Of a stretch of DNA of 64,000 nt, positions 32,640 through 43,957 are shown in pieces. The stretch covers positions 302,796,998-302,860,997 of the forward strand of contig NC_090319.1 of assembly GCF_040869045.1 (NCBI RefSeq). The letters run 5' to 3'. Positions within the stretch are counted from its first letter, which is position 1; every line of letters begins with the position of its first letter. The DNA comes from Eurosta solidaginis. Taxonomy: Eukaryota; Arthropoda; Insecta; Diptera; Tephritidae. The translations under genes were made by a program, and so were the position numbers. The notes under the pieces are model-generated. The model saw only the letters and a program-made list of their open reading frames with translations. It made no database searches and was not told the DNA's origin.

Positions 32640-32812
32640 TAATTTGGGAAAAATTTACACAACATGGCTTCAGGACGGACAAGGCCACAGTTGTTTCGAT
32701 TATACCTTGTAAATCTCTTCAAAGCCCTTTCTTCCGGGAGTGGGATTTGAACCCGCACTCCTATGATGGTTGAAGTGTTACAAACGCATTCAGCCACGTC
32801 ATGCCTTAGTTG
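32640..32812 (-). repeat. S2 SINE, best copy (tRNA-like head and body)
   Basis: On the minus strand: GACGTGGCTGAATGCGTTTG (A-box TGGCTGAATGCG), then GGAGTGCGGGTTCAAATCCC (B-box), then GGAAGAAAGGGCTTTGAAGA and a body ending near CCTGAAGCCATGTTGTGTAA. The A-to-B spacing is long, as in tRNAs with a long variable arm. Confidence 0.75.
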
Positions 32813-32904
32813 TTGTAGAAAAAAGCAAAAATACCAGTTTCGTTGAAACCACCACCAACAAAAAGCATAACTTTTACACATGATTACAAAAAAGGTTTCA
32901 TGTA

Positions 32905-33055
32905 GTCATACCAAATCCTTCCCGAGATCGTCGGGCTAGTGCATTTATGGTGCTTGTTACCGGAACCTACCCGATCTGCATCCGGCAAAGGACCATCAAC
33001 ATCGATAACACTCCCCAAGGCCTTCGCAGAGTGTTCTTACACTACAACAACAACG
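32905..33055 (+). repeat. R3 retroposon, 3' fragment
   Basis: CCCGAGATCGTCGGGCTAGT, GTTACCGGAACCTACCCGAT, CGGCAAAGGACCATCAACAT, CACTCCCCAAGGCCTTCGCA and a terminal CTACAACAACAACG. It is the 3' 150 bp of the family. Confidence 0.8.
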
Positions 33056-33061
33056 ATAACA

Positions 33062-33130
33062 AGAGACTGTATGTATACTCGAAACAGCTGTCGCCTTGTC
33101 CGTCCTGATGTCACGTTGTTTACATTGTAA
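33062..33130 (+). repeat. S2 SINE body fragment
   Basis: GAAACAGCTGTCGCCTTGTC then CGTCCTGATGTCACGTTGTT is the S2 body in the orientation opposite to the 32.6-kb copy. It abuts the CAA tail of R3, so one may have inserted in or beside the other. Confidence 0.6.
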
Positions 33131-33414
33131 GACTATAAATGCAACCATGTCAACAAATGTAACAGAATAAGTAAAAGATACAACCATGGGAACTAATTAA
33201 TAGAATAAGCAAAAATACATCACTGTAAAGGAAAGGAATGGAAGAAGGAGAAGATGGTGGAATTCCGGTTCATTATTGGATTGAGGACTGAAAAACAAAG
33301 TACTAAGATAATTAATCCGGACGTTTGTGCTGTTTTATTAACCATCGAAGGTAGAAATTACAACATTTTTCCCAATTTATTAAATAAAGTTTCAGAATAT
33401 ATATTTATTCAAGT

Positions 33415-34205
33415 TTTTATACCCAGCTATATTTGTATACAAGGTATTATAACTTTGATTGGATAACGGTTAGTTTTACAGGTATAAAGGAATCGATATA
33501 GATAAAGACTATATCAAAATCATCAGTTTCGAAAAAATATTTAATTAAGCCATACCGTCCGTTAACACGAACACTTGAGCAAATATTGAGATATCTTCTG
33601 CAAAATCGGTATACGGGCTTATCTGTACCCAGAATAGATTGGTATTGAAAAACGAGCGTAATCGGACGATAACCACGCCCACTTTTTCGATATCGAAAAT
33701 TTAGAAAAGTGGAAAAAATTAGATAATTCAAAAACGAATACCACTAAGCTAATGAAATTTGGTAGGTGCATTGGATTTATGAGGCAAAATATAAATTCCG
33801 AAAATTTTGGAATATGGGCGTTGCACCATGGAAGTTTAACAAGCCGTAAATCAAAAGTCGTTAAAGATATTATATTGCAATTTGGCTTGAGACACTAGCC
33901 TTGCCAAATTATATAAGCTGGGTGAAGATAATCAAAATCAATTAAATACCACGCCCTCTTTTTCTAAACTTAACTACATTTGACTGATATTCTACCTTAG
34001 TAGTGGTATGGTTGCGCTAAGAACAAATATTAAACAAATTTTGAAAATGGGCGTGACCTGCCCAATTATTGTTACTCTTTCCAAAATAATTTAATGCCAT
34101 AAGTTGCACAAAAATATACCAAATCAGACAACAACAGCGTTTATAGTGCACTACCGGGTATGCAATGTGCGGTATCACCCGAACTACGACTTTCTTACTT
34201 GCTTT
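33415..34205 (-). mobile_element. H1-related element, variant subfamily, minus orientation
   Basis: Opens with TTTTATACCCAGC, passes GATTGGATAACGGTTAG, CCACGCCCACTTTTTCGATA and ATGGGCGTTGCACCAT, and ends with a hairpin-like GTGCGGTATCACCCGAAC and TTTCTTACTTGCTTT. Like the 17.5-kb copy it lacks the 130-bp minisatellite. Confidence 0.75.
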
Positions 34206-34332
34206 AATTCATTTTTTTTTATAACAAGGAGAATAGTCTAAACAGGCTTTGGTGGTACTTCTTTTTTTCTAATTAGTAGTAGGCGGTTTTACCTTTACGC
34301 ATTTATAAAACGTTTTTGTTTTGAGTTTAAGG

Positions 34333-34425
34333 TCAGCGGGACAGGACCTACTTGTTTTATGCCGACTCCGAACGGCTTCTGCAAGGCAGATGAGTTTTCA
34401 CTGAGAGCTTTTCATTGCAGGTTTA
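34333..34425 (-). repeat. S1 SINE, internal fragment
   Basis: The complement of ACCTACTTGTTTTATGCCGA, CTCCGAACGGCTTCTGCAAG and GAGTTTTCACTGAGAGCTTT is the S1 core. Both ends are missing. Confidence 0.8.
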
Positions 34426-34803
34426 AAACTGTTAAAGTTATTTTCCATGCATAGCACGTTTTGTCTGTTGCATGGAGTTTTCCTTTTGTTTCTCACCCAT
34501 TTAGGATCGCTGATTTCAAATCACTTCTTAGTTGGTATTATACCATGGTAGGTGTAGTAGCTGCTGTAATCCATTGCATTATTTATAAGCTCATCAAGGA
34601 GAATGTGCGTAAACAATTCAAATAGTTTTTGTTTTATTTGTGGTGTGTATATTTTCAAGCAATTTCGTTTGAATATCACAGACCTAGATTAACGAGCTTA
34701 TATATACTTATGCGTTTCTCCGTATCAAACTAATAACAGACTTTTGTTTCCAGGTTTTGTATGTAAAAGTTGTGTTTAGTAATTATGCTTAAAGGCAAAT
34801 GAA

Positions 34804-37800
34804 ACAAGTAAGGAAGGTTAAGTTCGGGTGTAACCGAACATTACATACTCAGTTGAGAGCTATGGTGACAACATAAGGGAAAATAACTATGTAGGAAAAT
34901 GAACCGAGGGTAACCCTGGAATGTGTTTGTATGACATGTGTATCAAATGAAAGGCATTAAAGAGTATTTTATGAAGGAGTGGGCCATAGTTCTATAGGTG
35001 GACGCCATTTAGGGATATCGCCATAAAGGTGGATCAGGGGTGACCCTAGAATTTGTTTGTACAATATGGGTATCAAAAGAAAGGTGTTAATGAGTATTTT
35101 AAAAAGGAGTAATGCTTAGTTGCATAGGTGGAAGCCGTTTCGAGATATCGCCATAAAGGTGGACCAGGGGTGACCCTAGAATTTGTTTGTACAATATGGG
35201 TATCAAAAGAAAGGTGTTAATGAGTATTTTAAAAAGGAGTAATGCTTAGTTGCATAGGTGGAAGCCGTTTCGAGATATCGCCATAAAGGTGGACCAGGGG
35301 TGACCCTAGAATTTGTTTGTACAATATGGGTATCAAAAGAAAGGTGTTAATGAGTATTTTAAAAGGGAGTGATGCTTAGTTCCACAGGTGGACGCCGTTT
35401 CGAGATATCGCCATAAAGGTGGACCAGGTGTGACCCTAGAATGCGTTTGTACAATATGGGTATCAAATTAAAGGTATTAAGAAGGGTTTTAAAAGGGTGT
35501 GGTGGTAGTTGTATAGGGTGTCGCCTTTTCGAGATATCGCCATAAAGGTGGACCAGGGGTGACTCTAGAATGCGTTTGTACGATATGGGTATCAAATGAA
35601 AGGTGTTAATGAGTATTTTAAAACGGGGTAATCCTTAGTTCCATAGGTGGACGCAGTTTCGAGATATCGCCATAAAGGTGGACCAGGGGTGACCCCAGAA
35701 TTTGTTTGTACAATATGGGTATCAAAAAAAGATGTTAATGAGTATTTTAAAAGGGAGTAATTCTTAGTTCCATAAGTGGACGCCGTTTCGAGATATCGCC
35801 ATAAAGGTTGACCAGGGGTGACTCTAGAATGTGTTTGTACGATATGGGTATAAAATTAAAGGTATTAAGGAGGGTTTTAAAAGGGAGTGGTGGTAGTTGT
35901 ATAGGGTGTCGCCTTTTCGAGATATCGCCATAAAGGTGGACCAGGGGTGACTCTAGAATGCGTTTGTACGATATGGGTATCAAATGAAAGGTGTTAATGA
36001 GTATTTTAAAACGGGGTAATCCTTAGTTCCATAGGTGGACGCAGTTTCGAGATATCGCCATAAAGGTGGACCAGGGGTGACCCCAGAATTTGTTTGTACA
36101 ATATGGGTATCAAAAGAAAGGTGTTAATGAGTATTTTAAAAGGGAGTAATCCTTAGTTCCATAGGTGGACGCCGTTTCGAGATATCGCCACAAAGGTGGA
36201 CCAGGAGTGACCCTAGAATTTGTTTGTACAATATGGGTATCAAAAGAAAGGTGTTAATGAGTATTTTAAAAGGGAGTGATGCTTAGTTCCACAGGTGGAC
36301 GCCGTTTCGAGATATCGCCATAAAGGTGGACCAGGTGTGACCCTAGAATGCGTTTGTACAATATGGGTATCAAACGAAAGATGTTAATGAGTATTTTAAA
36401 AGGGAGTAATCCTTAGTTCCATAGGTGGACGCCGTTTCGAGATATCGCCACAAAGGTGGACCAGGAGTGACCCTAGAATTTGTTTGTACAATATGGGTAT
36501 CAAAAGAAAGGTGTTAATGAGTATTTTAAAAGGGAGTGATGCTTAGTTCCACAGGTGGACGCCGTTTCGAGATATCGCCATAAAGGTGGACCAGGGGTGA
36601 CCCTAGAATTTGTTTGTACAATATGGGTATCAAAAGAAAGGTATTAATGAGTATTTTAAAAGGAAGTGATGCTTAGTTCCACAGGTGGACGCCGTTTCGA
36701 GATATCGCCATAAAGGTGGACCAGGTGTGACCCTAGAATTTGTTTGTACAATATGGGTATCAAAAGAAAGGTATTAGTGAGAGTTTTAAAAGGGAGTGGT
36801 GGTAGTTATATATGTGAAGGCTTTTCCAGATATCGACGAAAATGTGGACCAGGGTGACCCAGAACATCATCTGTTGGATACCGTTAATTTATTTATATAT
36901 GTAATACCTGCCAAGATTTTAAGGGTTTTTTATTTCGCCCTGCAGAACTTTTTCATTTTCTTCTACTTAATATGGTAGGTGTCACAACCATTTTATATAG
37001 TTTTTTCTAAAGTTATATTTCGCGTCAATAAACCAATCCAATTACCTCACCATGTTTCATCCCTTTTTTCGTATTTGGTATAGAATTATGGCATTTCTTT
37101 CATTTTTCGTAATTTTCGATATCGAAAAAGTTGGCGTGGTCATTGTCGGATTTCGTTCATTTTTCATACCAAGATAAATTGAGTTCAAGTAAGTACGTGA
37201 ACTAAGTTCATTAAAGATATGTCGATTTTTGCTCAAGTTATCGTGTTAACGGCCATGCGGAAGGACAGACGAACGACTGTGTATAAAAACTGCGCGTGGC
37301 ATCAACCGATTTCGCCCGTTTTCACAGAAAACAGTTAACATCATAAAATCTATGCCCCTACCAAATTTCAAAAGGATTGGTTAATTTTTGTTCGACTTAT
37401 GGCGTTAAAAGTATCCTAGACAAATTAAATGAAAAAGGGCGGAGCCACGCCCATTTTGAAATTTTCTTTTATTTTTGTATTTTGTTGCACCACGTCATTA
37501 CTGGAGTTGAATGTTGACATAATTTACTTATATACTGTAAAGATATTAAATTTTTTGTTAAAATTTTACTTTAAAAAATTTTTTTTTTAAAAGTGGGCGT
37601 GGTCCTTCTCCGATTTTGCTAATTTTTATTGGGCATACATATATTAATAGGAGTAATGTTCCTGCCAAATTTCATCATGATATCTTTAACGACTGCCAAA
37701 TTACAGCTTGCAAAATTTTAAATTACCTTCTTTTAAAAGTGGGCGGTGCCACGCCCATTGTCCAAAATTTTACTAATTTTCTATTCTGCGTCATAAGTTC

Positions 37801-38182
37801 AACTCATTTACCAAGTTTCGTCGCTTTATCTGTCTTTGGTAATGAATTATCGCACTTTTTCTATTTTTGGAAATTTTCGATATCGAAAAAGTGGGCGTGG
37901 TTATAGTCCGATATCGTTCATTTTAAATAGCGATCTGAGATGAGTGCTCAGGAACCTACATACCAAATTTAATCAAGATACCTCAAAATTTACTCAAGTT
38001 ATCGTGTTAACGGACGGACGGACGGACGGACGGACATGGCTTAATCGAATTTTTTTTTCGATCCTGATTATGTTGATATATGGAAGTCTATATCTATCTC
38101 GATTCCTTTATCTATGTACAACCAACCGTTATCCAATCAAACTTAATATACTCTGTGAGCTCTTCTCAACTGAGTATAAAAA
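34804..38182 (+). mobile_element. H1 element, full length, with expanded minisatellite
   Basis: Starts ACAAGTAAGGAAGGTTAAG with hairpin GTTCGG-GTGTAA-CCGAAC and arm ATACTCAGTTGAGAGC. About 15 minisatellite units follow (34,915-36,860). The unique half then has AATTTTCGATATCGAAAAAG twice, GGGCGGAGCCACGCCC, GGGCGGTGCCACGCCC and (ACGG)5-ACATGGCTTAATC. It ends TCTTCTCAACTGAGTATAAA. The arm pair here is TCAGTTGA/TCAACTGA where other copies have TCAGCTGA, so the two arms changed together. Confidence 0.9.
34915..36860. repeat. 130-bp minisatellite array, about 15 units
   Basis: GGACCAGG recurs at 35,161, 35,291, 35,421, 35,550, 35,680 and onward, a period of 129-130 bp. Each unit carries GAGATATCGCCATAAAGGTG, GTACAATATGGGTATCAAA and GAGTATTTTAAAAGGGAGTR. 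Variant units with GGTGGTAGTTGTATAGGGTG recur 390 bp apart (about 35,500 and 35,890), showing a three-unit higher-order repeat. Frames inside it are shadows. Confidence 0.95.
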
Positions 38183-38227
38183 GCCCTCATTTCAAGTAAC
38201 AAACTCCCGTGATATGGCGTAAACCGT

Positions 38228-38880
38228 CGGAACATCACAGCGACTGTTATTTCTTTGTGGTAAACACAACAGGAAAAACTGCAGAAATCACTCCAAATGG
38301 GATTATCCAAATCTAGACAATGCTTACAATATAATATTACCTCCTCTGCATATCAAATTGCGTCTTATGAAACAATATATAAAGGCCTTAGACAAAAGTG
38401 GTGAATGTTTCAAATAAATTTCTAAATCATTTTCAAAACTGTGTTCTGAAAAGATGAAAACTGGGATTTTCGAACACACAGAGAAGAGAAAACTAATTTG
38501 TGATCCATAGTTCAGTAGCCGTATGAAAGCAAATGAATAGTCTGTATAGGACGAGTTCGTTTGGGTTGTAAAATACTTTTTAGGAAAAAGAAATTTGCCT
38601 AACTTTACTAACCAACTGATGTTATACTTTCATGATGCATTGCCTCCACAGACATTTGAACCGTTTTCCTAAAAATTTAGGCGATGTCAGTGAAGCGCAG
38701 GGCGAGCATTTTTACCAGGAACTCCGCACTATGTAAGAGCGATATCAAGAACACTGGAACGCTCATATGTTAGCTGATTACAGCTGCAGCATACGGAGTA
38801 GTGCTCCTGAATCAAGTCATAAAAGAAAATCTCTTAAAAGCAAATTTACCTCACTGTAATTATACTAATAAAGTTTTTTT
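38228..38880 (+). pseudogene. Relic of an uncharacterised, probably transposon-derived arthropod protein
   Basis: Frames on + give PPLHIKLRLMKQYIKALDKS with GECF, then FVWVVKYFLGKRNLPNF, then HLNRFPKNLGDVSEAQGEHF, ERYQEHWNAHMLADYSCSIR and a Lys-rich end. This order matches a family I recall from arthropod and cnidarian genome annotations (blocks LPPLHIKLGLMK, FLGN.K..NY and HLD.FPENLG..SDEQGERF), multi-copy and unnamed. At least four frameshifts or stops are present. An AATAAA follows near 38,870. The 5' part is missing because the H1 element ends just upstream. Confidence 0.65.
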
Positions 38881-39044
38881 TATAAAAAAAAATTATTTTC
38901 ACAAAAAACTTTATTATTAAATATTTTGGAAACAAGAGCTGCTAGAAAAAAGCCTTGTCCATATTTGAAATAAGGTTAAAAAGTACTTTAACAATCATAC
39001 ATAAAATCTCATGCAACATAAAATGTGTCGACCAGTGTTATGTA

Positions 39045-39782
39045 CAGTGTTGTGCGAAACAAAAGCAACAGATTCCAAGCAAATATGTAATTGGCTGTAT
39101 TTTTCACGCTAATAAATTTATAAATAAATAAAAAATTCCCACAGTGGTGACAAAATTATTCAACGATTTGCCTTTGAAAGACCCTTCTACAAGAAATAGT
39201 TTATATCGCTCTCCAATTTTATTATAAAAATCAATTTTGAAAGAAAATAATCTTAAAAGCGCAGTAGAATATGCGCCATAAAAGAATTTCTTAGTACAAC
39301 AACGACCCGTAATAGTGTTCAAGATTAATAAGTTATAATCTAGGAATGCACGGGCTTACAGTCTCTTATTCGTTGACCCACAAAAAAAAACTTTGAATCC
39401 CGTTGAGACCCTAATCGGTCTTTTAAAACGGAATTTTTCCAGTTAAAGCTTATTTAAACACGAAACCGTTAGTCCCCGCTATGAAACATCGTTGGGGAAT
39501 AACAACTGATATCAATACATGAATTCCAATCACACCTTTAGGTTGGAACTATGCTAACTTTCTAAGAAAGAAAGGTTCGTTTCCAACATATTAGTTTGTT
39601 GCTTTTGTTTTATGTAGCTCCATGCCAGGCAAAATACACATTTTTGTTGCTATGCTCACTTGCAATTGCTGTAAGTTAGTGAATGTATTTTGAAAAACCG
39701 TTGCTTTAAATTTATTAGCGTGAAAATTACAACCAATTATATATTTGCATTGAATTTGGTGCTAATTGTTTGCACAGCACTG
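39045..39782. mobile_element. 738-bp Tc1-type element with about 78-bp TIRs
   Basis: The left end CAGTGTTGTGCGAAACAAAA pairs with the reverse complement of the right end, CAGTGCTGTGCAAACAATTA, and the match continues to TTCACGCTAATAAATTTA on both sides. TA flanks both ends (39,043-39,044 and 39,783-39,784). The inside is short and has no complete transposase. A weak NTKPLVPAMKHRWG-like stretch near 39,465 might be a transposase scrap. It is probably an internally deleted Tc1 element. Confidence 0.8.
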
Positions 39783-40963
39783 TATTTAAATCGTAAAAAT
39801 ATATGCATGTATAGAAATGTAGAGAAAAATATGCGCAAGCATGCTTAGCCACAAACTCCTTAATTCACAAAGCTTCATTAAGAATTTCACACAAATATTC
39901 TGTTTAATCTAATTAAAAGCAAAATTTTTTGTTTTGATTTAATTTGAAAATCTGTTGGCTAATATAATTTATGCTGCCACAAATTTTAAACTAAAATTCA
40001 TTTTGTGCATTGTGCAGTCCCATGTGTATGCAGATAATGTCAACATTTGGCAAAATTCATATAAATAAATTTACAACAACGCACATGAGCTTGAATATTC
40101 TATACTAAATCAAGTCTTTATTGGTCGTCTAGTTGTTAGTGCAGCCTTTTAGGCTTGCGTATTAATGAAACACAATTATAATTTACTTAAAATCTGAAAA
40201 TTATTAAAATAGTTGGAAGTTCCATGCCAGCTTCAAGGGTTTAATAGCTTTTAAGCGATTTTAAGCATAGACTATAATGCAAATTCTTTGCCATTACATT
40301 ACATAGTAAAAGTGTTACGTTAGGTGTGAACCTTGTCGACTTATGAAATGGCTAGAGGTTTGAAATTTGGTACATAGATCATAGTTTGATGATAACGCCA
40401 TATAAATTAAACACTCGAAACATAATGCATGGACCATGATATATATGAAATTGTCTAACATGCGATTGCTCTAACTTGTACTTCGAGCCCTACCCGCGAA
40501 AAAAAGGTAAGCACCAAAATGTAAATTTTACGGGAGAACGTTTTTTTTTTTACTTATTTCGGCACTCAAAGCTGATTATTGTCTGAAACTCGTTTTATTG
40601 CATTAGAAAAGCCATGCAATGTGTAAAAACTTTGTATCAGTGAGAGATCACAATTTTTTGGCGCTTACATTTTTTTTTCGCTGTCACCATAAATTGCTCG
40701 TTCTCAAAGATATGGCGGTTACCTTAAAATATAGACATTAAAAACACAGTTGTTAGTATTTGGCAGTTAATTTTATTTTTTCATTTTCAACCAGTTTACA
40801 AAGTAAAAAAAACATCTAAAAAACTTAAATTATTTCATATAAATACATTCGTATAGGTAGTTTCAGTTCAATTTGAATTAGTTGCACTTATGTATAGTAA
40901 AAAATAGGAACTTCATTTCTAAGTCCTAGTTGTCAAAAGAACTTTTTGGAACTTCAAAATAAA

Positions 40964-42120
40964 TTATTTTACATTATCTTCCTCATCTGTTTCTGGTAGA
41001 ATATCTCTAATATCTTCAAATATTCCTTTTAAAAGACTTATTGATTCGTAAGTTTTTCTTTCATCTACTAGTATTAAGTACTGAAAAATAATTGTGCTAA
41101 TTTCATTGCAACCCCTTTTTGCATCAGACTCTCCCCAAAGAAAGCAATATCCATTTTTGGTGCCATTTTCATACACACTTTCGTTGTAGTACGCATACTT
41201 TCGGGAATAGAATAAGTTAACGCTTTTCCACTGAGGAGTGTTAAGCACCTTTTGAAGATCAAAACTAACACATAAAAACTCGGAATTTGATTTCCCTCTT
41301 TTTTGGTCCTCCACAAATAATTCGTTGGATTTTTCCTTGGCTTGAATGTGATTTCTGTACTCTTCAGTAAGACGGAAATCACTTTTTGCGTCATTGTCCA
41401 AATTTTTATAACGCTCACACGTCACGCATTTATCTTTTTTGGGCAAATGAAATCCGATATGAAATTCATTGTTGAAAATATTTCGGAAAACTCTCAAAGA
41501 TAACTTGGCTGATTCTTGGTTGATGCTCTTTAAATGTTTAACATGACATTTATATAGCCCTGCTACATTACGAAACTCATGTGAAATGTACAGTTTATTG
41601 CTCTTATTACGGCAATAATGAGAAGGCACTGCAGGCAACTTTTCAATGAATGCTTTTAATATAGATACTTTAGCTCTGTCTGATTTGTTTGTTATGGGGT
41701 TCCTTCTGTACCTTATTTTCCTTATTTTCAACAACATTGACATACTTAGCATTATTCCTCGCTGATATTAACAATGTTTGCGATATACTCAAAGTACTTA
41801 ACAAAAATTTTTGGCACACTTTTATGGTTTTGTCGTTAAAATTTATGGAGTAATCGTAGCTAAACTTCTTTTTGGGACTTGTTGGTCTCCCCCTGGATAT
41901 TCTTTCCCCTTATATATGAAAGCAGCCAGTCTTTTTACCTTAATTTATTTCCGATATCCCAAAAGTGTTCATTTGTGGTAATTCTGTCGCTATTTTCCAT
42001 GCAATCATTTCCACAGTTTTTGGTAGCGCAAGGGAATTGTCGAACTCCAGTAGACCGCTTTGTTCTAGTTAGGAGTCGCTTAGGTATTGGTTTTTCTTTT
42101 TATAGCCTCTTTTCCTAACG
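40964..42120 (-). pseudogene. Transposase-like gene of the 40.5-kb element, frameshifted
   Basis: The longest frame (41,752 to 40,964, 262 codons) has KAFIEKLPAVPSHYCR, the zinc-type pair CVTCERYKN, and SEFLCVSFDLQKVLNTPQ followed by NGYCFLWGESDAKRGCNEIS. This matches a multi-copy arthropod family with block order 'LP..PSHYCR', 'K.D.C..C..Y', 'FDLQ.VL' and 'W.E....RG..EI', which I judge to be a DDE-type transposase, FDLQ holding the first Asp. Upstream to about 42,120 other frames give CATKNCGNDCMENS and KKKFSYDYSINFNDKTIKVC, the family's N-terminal Cys region. The C-terminal half with the later catalytic residues is missing: the frame ends ETDEEDNVK, stop. The name is not certain. Confidence 0.6.
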
Positions 42121-42238
42121 CAAATTTCTTCTTCGCAATCGTCGGTTTGATCCGTATCAGTATGCGAGTACGGTACAAGAGCGCCTTTTCCTAGCTGAAA
42201 TTAAAGAATTTGGAAAATACATATATATATAAATATAT

Positions 42239-42973
42239 TGTAATGAATTTGTTGCAAATCCTCTTTTTGCCCTTTGCTAGGTTCGTATCGCTAAACTGTT
42301 GAATAAATAACTCCGATATTGAATAATGGAAAAATGGCCTTTATTAAAATACTTCACAATAACACTCAAACTGTGCAACGAATAGCTTAATAACCAAACT
42401 GATAGCTTAAATGACACTGACTTTCAAAATAATACTGCTATTGCTCGCTGGATATCGTCTTAGTCGTAACTGCTTGACAACTCAAATCAAACTAAATTCC
42501 AGCGCCCCTACATCTGCGGCCTTTTATACTCTCTGGTTTCCTCGTTCGCATCTTCTAGAATCTACTAGCATTGTCCATGAGCTCTCAAACTTCTCAGTTA
42601 TAACTAAAATTGCACGATTTTATAGCTTATCTCATACCCCATGCTTGTATATGTGAGCGACTCTTCCACAATTATAATTGCCTACATTTAGGAGCATCTC
42701 AAATAAGATGTCTGCATATGGTTGTGCCTTGCTTCTCAGCTGCGTGTACCTACATATGTGTAGACATAATGATTGAATTATTGATGTGAATGTTTGTAGT
42801 TTACAGTCTCTCGCGCACACATAGGCGTATAAGTAAATGCATCCGTTTGTGACATGTCTCGGCTGCCTTTTATATGTGTATACATGATTTGATTATTGAC
42901 GTAAATATCGCTTAGCATGGCCTTAGCATCGCCTTAGTGATGGTATAGCTTAGTGGTGCTAATACCCGTGACA
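42239..42973 (-). mobile_element. Solo LTR (minus), 735 bp
   Basis: Read on minus it starts TGTCACGGGTATTAGCACCA and ends CAAATTCATTACA. CTTTTATA at 42,521-42,528 is the TATA box on the minus strand and TTTATT at 42,340-42,345 the poly-A signal. ATAT lies outside both ends (42,235-42,238 and 42,974-42,977). It is about 115 bp longer than its partner, because of extra sequence in U3. Confidence 0.85.
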
Positions 42974-42977
42974 ATAT

Positions 42978-43595
42978 TGTTACGAATATTAGCAAAACTA
43001 AGGAGTGCTGCTATCTCTAAGCCGATGCTAAGCGGTGACGTGATTCACATCAATAATTCAATCATTATATCTACACATATGTACATACACGCAGCGGAGA
43101 TGAGATGCCCAAACACATGCAGACATATTATTGAGATGCTCCTAAATGTAGGCAATTATAATTGTGGAAGTGTCGCTCACACATACAAGCGCATGGGGTG
43201 TGAGAGAATCAATACAAATTATATAATTGTAGTTACACTGAGGAGTTTGAGAGCTGATGGACTAGTGGATTCTGGAAGCGCTTCGAAGATGCGAACAGAG
43301 AGTATAAAAGGTGGCAGATGTAGAGGCGCTGGAATTCAATTTGATTTGAGTTGTCAAGTAGTTACGATTAAGACGATATCAGCGAGCAATAGCAGTATTA
43401 TTTTGAAAGTCAGTTTCATTTAAGCTATCAGTTTGGTTACTAAGCTATTCGTTGCACAGTTTGAGTGTTATTGTGAAGTATTTTAATAAAGGCCATTTTT
43501 CGATTATTCAATATTGGAGTTAGTTATTCAACAGTTTAGTGATTCGAACTTAGCAGAGGATTGCAAATAAGAGGATTTGCAGCAAATTCGTTACA
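42978..43595 (+). mobile_element. Solo LTR (plus), 618 bp
   Basis: Starts TGTTACGAATATTAGCAAAA and ends GCAGCAAATTCGTTACA. TATAAAAG lies at 43,303-43,310 and AATAAA at 43,485-43,490. ATAT flanks both ends (42,974-42,977 and 43,596-43,599). It is homologous to the LTRs at 31.0 and 42.2 kb. The open frame of 156 codons at 42,953-43,423 lies in U3 and is not coding. Confidence 0.85.
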
Positions 43596-43957
43596 ATATG
43601 TATAAATACACTTACGTCTATTTCCAAATGGCTCATAATGTATACTAATTAGTTCTAAACCGCGAAAATTGCCTAAGCGCCGACATAGAATAAAAAACTA
43701 AGCGCAAGGCAGAAAATAAAGTCGTAAGCGCAGGCAAAAAATAAAAAGGTAAGCGACAAACCGCGGTCAAGCACAATGTACACAAAATGAGTTTGGTCGT
43801 TACATTAAAATTCTTTCCGCTGCAACTAATTAACGGGAATTCCCAGAACTACAAAAATTTGCCAGAAGATGCATATGATTGTAAACTATCGATATGTGCA
43901 AAAAAGTAAAAACCGGTAATAGTGTCGCTTACCTTTTTTTCGCTGGTAGGGCTCGAA

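Larger units (their letters stand above)
40482..43957. mobile_element. DNA transposon of unassigned superfamily, about 31-bp TIRs, with nested LTRs
   Basis: The left end TTCGAGCCCTACCCGCGAAA, continuing AAAAGGTAAGC, pairs with the complement of the right end, TTCGAGCCCTACCAGCGAAA and AAAAGGTAAGC. GTAAGCG-type words recur just inside: 40,661 on the left, and about 43,672, 43,698, 43,724 and 43,750 on the right. These are probable transposase-binding subterminal repeats. It carries a broken minus-strand gene (40,964-42,120). Without the two LTRs at 42.2-43.6 kb it would be about 2.1 kb. No certain target duplication is visible. Confidence 0.75.

Noticed and set aside
35359..35983. Two 78-codon minus frames with the same peptide (SYKRILESPLVHLYGDISKR)
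   Set aside because: This is the 130-bp minisatellite read in its open frame. The peptide repeat mirrors the DNA period.
34915..36860. CRISPR-like array
   Set aside because: Units are contiguous 130-bp tandem copies without unique spacers, in a eukaryotic repeat.
41879..42118. 79-codon plus frame
   Set aside because: It lies opposite the N-terminal part of the transposase-like relic and is a shadow.
42953..43423. 156-codon plus frame
   Set aside because: It starts in one solo LTR, crosses the ATAT junction and runs into U3 of the next LTR, ending near its TATA box. It is not a gene.
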